A program made the position numbers and the translations under genes. Below, one piece after another: positions 5,861 through 14,461 of a stretch of DNA of 57,729 nt (within the stretch, counting starts at the first letter, position 1; each line of letters begins with the position of its first letter). This DNA is from a virus. Location: IMG/VR virus record IMGVR_UViG_3300008261_000142, positions 1 through 57,729 of that record. One strand, given 5' to 3'. The notes under the pieces were generated by a model. That model saw only the letters and a program-made list of their open reading frames with translations. It did no database searches and was not told the origin of the DNA.

Positions 5861-8800
5861 ACTGGGTACAGAGTAAGCGAAGCCTTTTCAGAAGTATAGG
5901 CTCCCTTGACGTGTGTCACTTCGATGATCCACGAACTCATCGTCTCAAGTCCAAGGTCTCCGCGATAGAGATCAGACATCACCACTTCGTTCTCTTCAGT
6001 GGTGAACACGGAGATCTTGTTGAGGGTTGTGCCGTTGATCAGGGTGACTTGGAAGTACCCTTGGACACCGCTGGTGCCTACTGCGTTCCCGAGAGGCTGC
6101 ATGCCGAGCCCCGTGTTCGGGAACTCGTTGCTCTCGTAGCACCAAACGATCTTGAGCTGGCCCCCGTAGGACGGGTAGCTTGTCTTGAACGTCTCGAGGC
6201 GCAGCCCTCCCGGCTTCATGGGAGTGAAAGCCTTGGCAGAGATCGTCGTTGTCTTGGCGTCGATCGCAGTGATGTCCGAGCTTCGAAGCATCGAACCTGC
6301 CTGTCCCTTGTAGTAGACCTGTACGCCGGCTGCGTAGATGAGCGATTTGGTCCCCGTGAGCCGGTAGTAGGGCACCACGTAGAACGGCGTTCCTACAGGG
6401 TACGAGGCGGGAGAGGTGCCAAAGCGGCCTCGGATCATTCCGACCAGCTCGTCAGGGTACCCGTTCTTCAAGAAGATGATCTCGTTGCCGATCAGCAACA
6501 GCTGGCGACCAGAACGCCATGCAGCGGCATCCAGAGTGAGGTCCTCGATGACAGCTAGGTCGGGTTGGTAGTCAGCCAGGATGCTGACCGGCTGTTCGTA
6601 GATCATCTCCGTAGTAGCAGGCAGCTCCTCGGCGAGCGTCCCTCGCACAGCGAGGATGCCATCGCCGAGGAAGCTGTAGGCGGTTCCGTCCCTCGAACCC
6701 CAGATAGCCGATTTGACAATCTTGGAACTGGGTCGCGAGGTCAGGAAGGCCACAGAGATCTCCGAGCCAAACGGAATCTCGAAGGCTTGGAAGTCCAGCA
6801 AAGCAGGCACGATCTCCGTAGAGCTCGGGGACGTTACCGGGAGGTCGTCCAGGCCTGGCGTGCTGTCCGTAAACTCGAGGAGAGGCGGGTTGTAGGTATC
6901 GACCATGGCCTCGATCTCGATCTTGCTCGAGTTGACGAAGCGACGGACGTTCATGATCAGGAACTGAAGGCCCTCGCCCTCGAATTCGCTGACCTTGAAA
7001 CGAGAACCCGGCACGGCCATCTGGCAGCCGTGGTTCATTTCGAAGTTGAAGCTGGAGAGGTTGGTGAGCCCTTCCTGCTGCCGGCGAGGGGCAATTCGAG
7101 AAATCGAGTCTCGGTCCTTGGTGATCTCGATCGGGACTTTCTGAGCCCTCTGAGTCTCGTACTCGGAGATCTGTCCGCTGTCGATCACCTTGATCGGCAC
7201 CTCTCGGTAGTTGCGATCACGGTCCTTGTAGGTGAACGCGACAACGTCGATCGGGCGGTCGCCCTGGACTGCCGTCATCGACGGTTCTTTGAGTACCAAG
7301 TCCTTGGGGATATCGAGGCCGGTTGCCTCGTATCGGATCAGTCGGAACACGTACTTTCCGACCGACACATCCCAAGCGATCATCAAGCCGGCGTCTTGGA
7401 GGATGGGGGAGAGTGCGCTCTCCAAGCCCTCGCCATCGAAGATGGCAATGCTGCCTCGAATCTTTTCCTTCTGCATCTGCTCTGCAGCTGCTTCGATCGA
7501 TCTGGTGTCGAACTTGCTGCGGTCGCGACCTGCTCCGTACGGGAACTTGGCGAACAGCAGCTGATCAATCATGTGGATTGGATTGACACCGTCGGTGCCC
7601 GTAGTGCTGCAGGGGCTTACGTAGCAAAAAATGCTGGGAGACGTTATTGCTCCAGAAACTCCCGGAGATCTCAGTACAGGGATACTGATATTTGAGTATG
7701 TTTGCTTGATATATTCGTCCAAAACCTCAGGCCCCAAAAATACTTCTAGGCATCCGCGAGTAGAAAGCGTACCAGCACTGGTTTGATTTTGCGTAAACGA
7801 AGTGGAGCTGTCCTGCACTGCTTTAGCAATCCAAAAATACTTCCATACATTGTTTTGATAAAATAGCCCAGGAAGGCGTGTATAGTCTAGGCAGTAGATT
7901 CCAATGATGCCTCCAGCAAAAATAATCTGATTTAAAGCTTCAATTCTTTGATTTGTGGGTGTTGGAAGTATGTCTGACCAAAGAACTCGAGTGTTGCTAG
8001 CAGGAGCACCCTGGCCGGTGTCCATGCAAAGTCTGTCTAGGACAGTTAACTTTCTTTCTAACTGTGTGTAAGAATAGGCCGACAAAATCATGGCACTATC
8101 ATCGCTGCCAGTCCAAGAACTTACAGGCCCAAAATTGCCTCCATATAGATTTCCGGCAAATATAAACCCGTTATGCAAATAGCCTTTTCTAGAGATTGGA
8201 GAATTGTTAATAGTGTCGTCGTACCATTCTTTATAAGAGGGCTTAGACTTATCTCCAACTAGAGGCGTCTCGAACGCCGATGAGGTGATCTCGCTGTAGC
8301 AAGGACATGTCACCTCGTATTCGAGACGAGGCCAATTTCGAGACTGTCCAAGATTCTTGTCTTCCCAGACAATCTTTGTTGCTAGCGGAAAACGGGTATC
8401 GACCGGCAGGCCAGAGATCACTGGGTCGTCTCTGAATCCCCAGTAGATGCGGAACGTTCCCTCAGACTGGCTGCTTCCTTGAGCGTTCTGAAGCGTGATT
8501 GAAGATCCCGAAGGGTGGCTGCCTGGCGAGATGTCGCCGCTCCAGATCAACTCGCCGTTCTGCCAGATGGCCGATAGCTTTGATGCAGGGCCTACGCAGA
8601 GAGCATGCACAGCACGCTCCCAGATCTGAGGCGGCTCGGGAACACCGCCTCCGCCCTTTCCCAGCTCAGGTGGGGTGTCTACCCCACCCCCAAGATCGGT
8701 GAATGCGGTGGCGTCCTCGACCCACAGAAACACGGGACCCACACGCTCACGACCGATGACCAGAGGGATGTAGGCCCCCATGGTCGCGCTAGAGCCCAAG

Positions 8801-8913
8801 AAGTCATCTAGCGGAGCCGCCTTCGGCTTCTTCATCGACAGCAGCGTGCCCGCTGTCAGCAGAAGGGAGGCGATGGCGAGGTAGAGAGCGATTTCACCGC
8901 CGGTAGCTAGCAT
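5857..8913 (-). CDS. Tail hub/tip protein, gene-transfer-agent host-specificity type
   Basis: About 1,018 residues, starting at the ATG at 8913 (AAGGAG 11 bases upstream; a TTG at 8922 is less well placed). A membrane-like helix lies at the N-terminus, then beta-rich domains. The middle and end (for example FDTRSIEAAAEQMQ, ISRIAPRRQQEG, LLLIGNEIIFLKNG, LVGMIRGRFGT) fit the baseplate hub proteins that follow the NlpC/P60 gene in gene transfer agents and related siphophages. It should close the tail tip and carry the receptor-facing domains. Residues of roughly 215-435 are encoded by clearly more AT-rich DNA (about 7620-8270), suggesting an acquired or variable module. It overlaps both neighbours, as expected in a tail operon. 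Confidence 0.75.
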   Translation of the reverse strand: MLATGGEIALYLAIASLLLTAGTLLSMKKPKAAPLDDFLGSSATMGAYIPLVIGRERVGPVFLWVEDATAFTDLGGGVDTPPELGKGGGGVPEPPQIWERAVHALCVGPASKLSAIWQNGELIWSGDISPGSHPSGSSITLQNAQGSSQSEGTFRIYWGFRDDPVISGLPVDTRFPLATKIVWEDKNLGQSRNWPRLEYEVTCPCYSEITSSAFETPLVGDKSKPSYKEWYDDTINNSPISRKGYLHNGFIFAGNLYGGNFGPVSSWTGSDDSAMILSAYSYTQLERKLTVLDRLCMDTGQGAPASNTRVLWSDILPTPTNQRIEALNQIIFAGGIIGIYCLDYTRLPGLFYQNNVWKYFWIAKAVQDSSTSFTQNQTSAGTLSTRGCLEVFLGPEVLDEYIKQTYSNISIPVLRSPGVSGAITSPSIFCYVSPCSTTGTDGVNPIHMIDQLLFAKFPYGAGRDRSKFDTRSIEAAAEQMQKEKIRGSIAIFDGEGLESALSPILQDAGLMIAWDVSVGKYVFRLIRYEATGLDIPKDLVLKEPSMTAVQGDRPIDVVAFTYKDRDRNYREVPIKVIDSGQISEYETQRAQKVPIEITKDRDSISRIAPRRQQEGLTNLSSFNFEMNHGCQMAVPGSRFKVSEFEGEGLQFLIMNVRRFVNSSKIEIEAMVDTYNPPLLEFTDSTPGLDDLPVTSPSSTEIVPALLDFQAFEIPFGSEISVAFLTSRPSSKIVKSAIWGSRDGTAYSFLGDGILAVRGTLAEELPATTEMIYEQPVSILADYQPDLAVIEDLTLDAAAWRSGRQLLLIGNEIIFLKNGYPDELVGMIRGRFGTSPASYPVGTPFYVVPYYRLTGTKSLIYAAGVQVYYKGQAGSMLRSSDITAIDAKTTTISAKAFTPMKPGGLRLETFKTSYPSYGGQLKIVWCYESNEFPNTGLGMQPLGNAVGTSGVQGYFQVTLINGTTLNKISVFTTEENEVVMSDLYRGDLGLETMSSWIIEVTHVKGAYTSEKASLTLYPV

Positions 8914-9410
8914 GGCTTCCAAAGCTCCTTTTTAAAGGAGCGGTAAATGCCTACAAGAACTTGAGACTGTGTGATGCCGTAACCCGTGTAGCATACTCTT
9001 GGTGAAGAGGCGTGCCAAAGCCTTCCTTGCGAGCCGGCAACCATCAAGTGGGATGCAGTAGCAGTCGAGCGGGGTCCCGTGATCACCAGGTCGCCGGCCT
9101 GAAGGCAGTCTCCGTGGTACCGTTCCATGCCAGGGAAGTAGGTCATGAGGGCTCGAACTGCGGCAGCCACGCCCTCTCGGTTGTGGACGCAGGCGTCCGG
9201 AGCAAGACTCTTCAAGCTGGCAGAGATGGAGCTGCCGTAGAGGTCGTCCAGTACAGCAGCGGCGAAGTGCAGGCAGTCGACGCCGATGCCCTTGAAGTGC
9301 TTACCATGCCGGTAAGGGGTGCCTTCCCACGAAGCGCAGGATCGCTCGACGGTCTCGTCCCAAGCTGTCTCTTGAAACGACAGCTGAAGGTTCTGCGTCC
9401 GATTAACCAC
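8907..9410 (-). CDS. NlpC/P60 family tail peptidase
   Basis: A cysteine peptidase fold with the signature GVDCLHFAAAVLDDLYG (catalytic Cys) followed about 75 residues later by SHLMVAG...LWHAS with the His. It corresponds to the NlpC/P60 protein of gene transfer agent tails, which locally opens peptidoglycan during DNA entry. I prefer the GTG at 9410, which overlaps the upstream stop by eight bases (GTGGTTAA), giving 167 residues; the longer ATG form at 9446 overlaps the previous gene by 44 bases. This is the only peptidoglycan-cleaving enzyme recognised in the window. Confidence 0.8.
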   Translation of the reverse strand: MVNRTQNLQLSFQETAWDETVERSCASWEGTPYRHGKHFKGIGVDCLHFAAAVLDDLYGSSISASLKSLAPDACVHNREGVAAAVRALMTYFPGMERYHGDCLQAGDLVITGPRSTATASHLMVAGSQGRLWHASSPRVCYTGYGITQSQVLVGIYRSFKKELWKPC

Positions 9411-10371
9411 GAATTTCCAGAGTCGGGTTATAGGCAGGAATTCCAATGCCCATGCCCCCGAAGTTGGCTGTGTTTTGCCTCAGCTGGCAGTCATAAAGAG
9501 ACTTCGCACAGTCGGGAACGAGCTCTAAACGAGAGTTTGCCCAAGACTCTGGCGGGATGCGGTTCAGTACGAACAGCCCCGAGCCGGTTTTCCATTGCTG
9601 AATCGTGATGCGAAGACCGTCCTTCTCCAGAAACGAACGCAGCCACCAGCCGGGGGACTGTGCTCGGATGTAGAGCTGGATCTGGTTGTCAGGGGTGCCC
9701 ACCAGAGTTGAGTGTTCCGGAGCGGTGAGATCAAACCGCAGCTCTACTTCTCTAGAGTTGGCTTGAGCTGCCGGAATCATCACTACTTTAGTTCTGCGAA
9801 TCTTGTTTACATAGCTGAGGGACTGCGCTGGCGGCCCATCGCTCAGGGTCCAGTACTGGCTTCTGGACAGGCCGCATCCGTTTGATGCAAAAATGAAATC
9901 GCATTCGGGATCGCACCTGCGCCCGAGCGTGATGTCCTTCAGACCAGTGGACAGCTCGCTCTCGAACTCAAGTCTGACAAGAGAGGCCTTTCCGTCCGGG
10001 TTTCGAACCACCCTGACAAGTCGACCTTCGTACAGGTACAGCGGCTTGAAGTCGTTGCCGTTCTTGAGCAGGTTGATGACGCTCAGCTGGGTCCTAGGGA
10101 CGCTCCTAGGCTTGCTCATCTGAATAGCCATCGAGGCTAGTTCGGGATTTACAGAGGACCGCAGGGTGGGCAACTCGATCCGGGCAGCCTCTTCGGACAG
10201 CCCGCCGCCCTGACGCGGGAACTCGCATTCGATGGCTGGCTCAGGCTTGTAGGTCTCGCCCTTCCAGATCACCGGACTTTTGGCTGTCGTAGCCGTGACT
10301 ACGGACGTGCCGAACTCGAACCGAAATAGAGGCAGGGACTCCTTAAACGGTTGAAGTAGGGTAAAGCTCAT
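9403..10371 (-). CDS. Tail tip protein, DUF2163 / BR0599 family
   Basis: 322 residues. The C-terminus (DCAKSLYDCQ...NTANFGG) is the diagnostic end of the DUF2163/BR0599 family, whose relatives include lambda gpL and the gene transfer agent protein before the NlpC gene. Cysteines at about 153, 157 and 166 (RRCDPEC, NGCG) plus the two C-terminal ones could hold a metal or iron-sulfur cluster, as reported for gpL. It assembles between the tape measure and the tail hub. It overlaps the preceding gene by ATGA. Confidence 0.75.
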   Translation of the reverse strand: MSFTLLQPFKESLPLFRFEFGTSVVTATTAKSPVIWKGETYKPEPAIECEFPRQGGGLSEEAARIELPTLRSSVNPELASMAIQMSKPRSVPRTQLSVINLLKNGNDFKPLYLYEGRLVRVVRNPDGKASLVRLEFESELSTGLKDITLGRRCDPECDFIFASNGCGLSRSQYWTLSDGPPAQSLSYVNKIRRTKVVMIPAAQANSREVELRFDLTAPEHSTLVGTPDNQIQLYIRAQSPGWWLRSFLEKDGLRITIQQWKTGSGLFVLNRIPPESWANSRLELVPDCAKSLYDCQLRQNTANFGGMGIGIPAYNPTLEIRG

Positions 10372-12635
10372 GCGTAGATGGTAACCGGCTCAACTGTGGT
10401 TTTGTACATGGTGCCGATGATATTATGTACTTGGTCTATTTCTGCTGCAGAAAGAGCTCTACCGTAAGAAGCTACTAGATTTGCAGCAGCCGAAACACCG
10501 TAGTTAGTTGCTATCCACGAAGAGTTTGTTGTGACATTCTTCCAAAAACCAGTAAACCAGCTACTGGTCGTATAGTTGCTAGCTGTCCATTTGGTAAAAT
10601 CGTTCGAGGTAGAAAAGGCCTTTTGGCCGTTCACCCAAACTCGGATCTTGGCTGGAGATGCTGCGAAGTTGAGCTGCAGGGTCACTACAGTCGGAACGTC
10701 GGATGAAAGCGAGTAGGTCAGAGGCCACGTCTGCGATGCAAGCCCTGTGGGCAAGTTGACCACCCGACCTCGCGCTGCACCGCTAGTCGGGGAATCGAAA
10801 CGGAATACCAGTCGTCCTTCTGGGCTAACGATATCGAACAGGTCTCTATTCGTGCCTGGGTCAGGGCCGTAGGTCTCGGGTGAGAAGCACAGGAAGAGCG
10901 TCCAGCCCAAAGCAAGATCAGGATCCCACATGTGGCGGTTTCTGATCGGGATAGACGAGTTTGTCTGGTACTCGTACGAGAAGTAGGGATCCTTGATCGA
11001 CAGCTCTCCCCCGTTTTGAAACGGGATAGCCCACCGAATTACGCTAGTGTTCGTGGTTCCCCCGGAAAGCTGCACAAACCTACGCTTTCCGTAAAGGGTC
11101 GATTCTGACCGAGCTACTAGCCTGCTCTCGTCTTCCCAAGAAGAAACTCTCTGGGGAATCTGCGGAAAGGCCCCCACCCTAGTAACCACCCCGTTTACTG
11201 TCGTGTAGCAGCCCACGCCGGCCTTCAGCAGCAGGTTGCACCCTGACACTCCGAGAAATCCGGGGGATTCTTCAGAGTAGCCGATGTTGGCTACAGTTCC
11301 GACTGTTCCGTAGTTGGGCTCTTCTACGATCGAAAGCTGAAAAGCCGGCACAGTCGAAGTATTTGCCCAACGCTCTACGAGATCGTCCTGCTCGAAAGAG
11401 CAAAGCAGGATCGGCTGCACCTCAACAAAGTTGAAGTCGGGCAGGGCCGAGTCGAGGTCTACTCGGAAAAGGCCTCCGGACAGCCTGCTGGCGTCCACAG
11501 CCACTCGCGTGACCTTCTCTCCGTTCGCCCTGATGAACACGAGCTTTTTGAAGTGCGAGTAGACGCCGTAGGAGCTGCCTACCGCCTTAATCAGGATGCG
11601 AGTGCTGGTCACAAACGACCCCAGAGTCCAGGGTCGATGGGGGTGGATCATGTAGAAGCTTCCCGCGCGCCCGCGCATGGCGTCGAAGAAGCGAACTACC
11701 TTCCAACAAGCCTCTCGGTCGTAGCCCATCACCGAGAGTTCGATGGCGTGGTAGGGCACGCCGTAGGGATCCTGAACCGAGGTTCTTCCGATGCGATCCC
11801 TGCTCACATCCTTCCGCATCTCAATCTGCACGCCCTCCGACCAGTCGGGGCTGAGCGGGAAGATCGGCAAGTTGTCCAGGATCTCGCAAAGCGGCGCGAT
11901 CGTCTCAGCGTTGTCAGGCATCACCGCCGGCCAGGTGCCCGGAAGCGCACTGGCTCCATCGAGTTCCTGCCAGGTAAGAGAGAGGCGATAGACACTATCG
12001 GTAAGGTTGACGCCTGTGAGCCTTTCGGCCATCTCGACATCCATGCACGGGATGACCGAGTCTAGAACCGTCACCGTTCGGTAGGCAGCCGTGATGAACT
12101 GCACAAGCATTTCTTCAGGACCCAGTTCTAGGATCGTCCCGAAGATGACGCTGTTCTGGCCTGTGTCGGGGTTGACCTGCAGGGGCATGAAGCAGACTCT
12201 GCCCCCGATGAAGAACCGGCGGTACCTGAAGTCGCCCGTTACCCGACCGGTCGCAGTCCCTGAGTCGTAGGTAAACCCGGTGACCACCGAGGCATCCGGG
12301 TAAATCGGCGCGGGAAAGCCGATGCGCGTTGAGTAGTCAAACGCGGATTGCAGCAGGGCGAAGCTCTCTTCTCTAGACGCACCAACAACCGAGACTTCAA
12401 GCGAGCGCGACGGGCGGGAAAGCAGCGACCACTTTTCAGGCTTGCTCGAGGCGTGAGCTCTCGTGATGTCTGTTTCCCACCGAGAAGACAGCGACACCTC
12501 CATGCCCCAGTCGTTCGGGAACAGCATGGGGTTGATCGGAACCGCGCCTGCTCCGACCGGGAACGGAATCGGCTCCGGCCTCTCGGCTGTGCGTACGAGG
12601 GTGTCGAACTCGAGGGCGGAGATTCTAAGGCTCAT
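10368..12635 (-). CDS. Tail protein with duplicated N-terminal domain and LamG-like C-terminus
   Basis: 755 residues. The first 350 contain two related segments: one around 38-105 with WGMEVSLSSRWETDITRA, one around 260-335 with WSEGVQIEMRKDVSRDRIG. Each ends in a conserved helix (ESFALLQSAFDYSTR and ACWKVVRFFDAMRGR). This is like the distal tail (DUF2460-like) fold fused in tandem. The C-terminal 250 residues, with DPDLALGWTLFLCFSPE, IRVWVNGQKAFS and the final AEIDQVHNIIG, look like a concanavalin/LamG-type carbohydrate-binding domain. The position between the DUF2163 gene and an SGNH protein supports a distal tail role with sugar binding. Confidence 0.6.
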   Translation of the reverse strand: MSLRISALEFDTLVRTAERPEPIPFPVGAGAVPINPMLFPNDWGMEVSLSSRWETDITRAHASSKPEKWSLLSRPSRSLEVSVVGASREESFALLQSAFDYSTRIGFPAPIYPDASVVTGFTYDSGTATGRVTGDFRYRRFFIGGRVCFMPLQVNPDTGQNSVIFGTILELGPEEMLVQFITAAYRTVTVLDSVIPCMDVEMAERLTGVNLTDSVYRLSLTWQELDGASALPGTWPAVMPDNAETIAPLCEILDNLPIFPLSPDWSEGVQIEMRKDVSRDRIGRTSVQDPYGVPYHAIELSVMGYDREACWKVVRFFDAMRGRAGSFYMIHPHRPWTLGSFVTSTRILIKAVGSSYGVYSHFKKLVFIRANGEKVTRVAVDASRLSGGLFRVDLDSALPDFNFVEVQPILLCSFEQDDLVERWANTSTVPAFQLSIVEEPNYGTVGTVANIGYSEESPGFLGVSGCNLLLKAGVGCYTTVNGVVTRVGAFPQIPQRVSSWEDESRLVARSESTLYGKRRFVQLSGGTTNTSVIRWAIPFQNGGELSIKDPYFSYEYQTNSSIPIRNRHMWDPDLALGWTLFLCFSPETYGPDPGTNRDLFDIVSPEGRLVFRFDSPTSGAARGRVVNLPTGLASQTWPLTYSLSSDVPTVVTLQLNFAASPAKIRVWVNGQKAFSTSNDFTKWTASNYTTSSWFTGFWKNVTTNSSWIATNYGVSAAANLVASYGRALSAAEIDQVHNIIGTMYKTTVEPVTIYA

Positions 12636-14461
12636 AGCGTCTCGATCTTGATGGTATTGAAGCTGACGCTTTCAGGGAACGCTATCTGGCTTGCCGTGGA
12701 GTGATAAGCAGCCTGGACACCAGACTCCGCTACAAGAGTGCCTGGAACTTGGACGGGTCCTAGCGAGAACGAGACCGTGTACGGCAAGTCGATCCCGTCG
12801 CCCAGAGAGATCGAGTCCGCATGGAACTTGCAGTTCACGGAAAGCACTGGCGAGTTGGTCAAATCTATCTTGTATCTCTTATCTGAGTTAAACAGTATAG
12901 ACTTTTGTGTTCCTCCCGATACAAAAAGGGAGTCTACTGCAGAGAGAGTAAAGTAATCGTTGAGGTAAGATGCCAGGGGCAGGCTGCTCTTCCACACCTC
13001 AAAATACTTTTCTCCAAGGGCGTTGTATCCTTGGTTCGTAAAGTGGATCGAGTCTTGTAGGGGGAACTCGTCCATCTCAAGCAAGCTTCCAGGGATGTAA
13101 CTTGAAGAAAGGATGCTCCTGACCCTGTCGATTTCGTAGTAGGTGGGTGAGGTGATTCTACTTGACAGCAAAACCCTAGTAAATCTAATTGTTGCTGGGA
13201 TGTCTGTTTGAAGCTTGTTGAACAGGTTTTTAGTCAGGTTAGCCAGCACCGAGACCCCTTCTGAGGTAAGGGATTCCGTTTCGCCTTGGTGCCAGAAGAA
13301 GTCAATCGAGTCGATAGCAGGCCAGCCCCCCAAGGCTGTTACAGCCGCGTTGATCTGAGTGAGGCTTTGCTGGTAGAGGCTGCCTGTTTGTGTTGGCAGC
13401 CAGCTGTACTGCGGAGATTTGTCGACCTCGTCCAGGAGGCTCGAGTCTTGGCAAAGCTTGATCAGCCTGATGTTCGGGGAGGGCAACTCCTCTGCGCTCT
13501 CGAAGAGGCTTGCGATCTTCTCTGCAAGCATCATCTCCGGACCCCAGTAGGCTGGCGGAACCCCGGTCAAGAAGAAGCCGTAGGTGTTGACCCCCGCCTG
13601 CAGAGGGGCAAAGCCGTAGGAGGCTCCCGAACGCCGCCAAATCTGCACTGCCGAGTTGGTCGTACGCCAAGGCGGGGTTACGCCCACCGAGTACTGCCCT
13701 CGCCCGTGGTTGTTGTTAGAGCCCGCAAGGATGATCAGCCGGTACTTGCCACCGAACTGCGGTGCTGGTGCCCACGACGTGTTGGAGGCCGTTGAGGACA
13801 CCGCCATGCGGCTTCCCATGACCTTGCCTAGGGGCTTTGAGAAGGTCTTCTTGCCGGTCTCCAGGACAGCGTCGGCGATGTAGAGGTCGGCGATGCGGGC
13901 GTACGAGTTCAAGCCAGAGCTGGCTGGGATGATCTGTACTTGAGACCAGTACGAAGAGACGTTTGGCTGAGTGTTTACAAAATTTGCTCTACTGTCGATA
14001 GTTCCGTCGATGTAGAGCTCGATGGAGCCCGAGTTTCCGATCTTTACAACTATTTCGATATACTTTGGAGTGGTGAAGTCTATCGGAGAAGACTCGTGAA
14101 GCAGCTCTTGGTCGTTGGCTCGCATGAACCGCAGCACCGTCTTTCCGTTGACCGGCACAGCTCTGACGCGGACTTGGACAGCTGCTCCAGAGGTTCGAAT
14201 GTCGATAAATGCGAAGCCGGTTGCCGTCGGGTACAGCGTGGCCCAGAACAGAAAGCCGACGATGCAGGTTTCTGCGCCGAAGGCGTTGGGATCCGGCTGA
14301 CTGACTTGCTTGACAAGTGTTCCGATGGTTGCGGTAGTCTGAAGGGACTTCTTGCCCGACTGAGGGTGCAGCCCAGTCATCGTGAAGCCGCTCGCAGTGA
14401 AGTAGCGAGAGGCCAGCAGTGCTGTGGATCGGTAGTCGAGGCTGTCGTGCCAGAGCAACAT
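12632..14461 (-). CDS. Tail protein with LamG-like and SASA-type esterase domains
   Basis: 609 residues. The N-terminus (about 1-215) is LamG-like. From about 240 the sequence matches sialate-O-acetylesterase (SASA) SGNH hydrolases: LIILAGSNNNHGRG for the GQSN block, FFWHQGETES for the WHQGE block and DSIHFTNQGYNALGEKYF for the catalytic Asp-His block. In the first block the usual Gln-Ser is Ser-Asn, so the nucleophile is displaced or lost. If active it would deacetylate host surface polysaccharide during adsorption. It overlaps both neighbours. Confidence 0.65.
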   Translation of the reverse strand: MLLWHDSLDYRSTALLASRYFTASGFTMTGLHPQSGKKSLQTTATIGTLVKQVSQPDPNAFGAETCIVGFLFWATLYPTATGFAFIDIRTSGAAVQVRVRAVPVNGKTVLRFMRANDQELLHESSPIDFTTPKYIEIVVKIGNSGSIELYIDGTIDSRANFVNTQPNVSSYWSQVQIIPASSGLNSYARIADLYIADAVLETGKKTFSKPLGKVMGSRMAVSSTASNTSWAPAPQFGGKYRLIILAGSNNNHGRGQYSVGVTPPWRTTNSAVQIWRRSGASYGFAPLQAGVNTYGFFLTGVPPAYWGPEMMLAEKIASLFESAEELPSPNIRLIKLCQDSSLLDEVDKSPQYSWLPTQTGSLYQQSLTQINAAVTALGGWPAIDSIDFFWHQGETESLTSEGVSVLANLTKNLFNKLQTDIPATIRFTRVLLSSRITSPTYYEIDRVRSILSSSYIPGSLLEMDEFPLQDSIHFTNQGYNALGEKYFEVWKSSLPLASYLNDYFTLSAVDSLFVSGGTQKSILFNSDKRYKIDLTNSPVLSVNCKFHADSISLGDGIDLPYTVSFSLGPVQVPGTLVAESGVQAAYHSTASQIAFPESVSFNTIKIETL

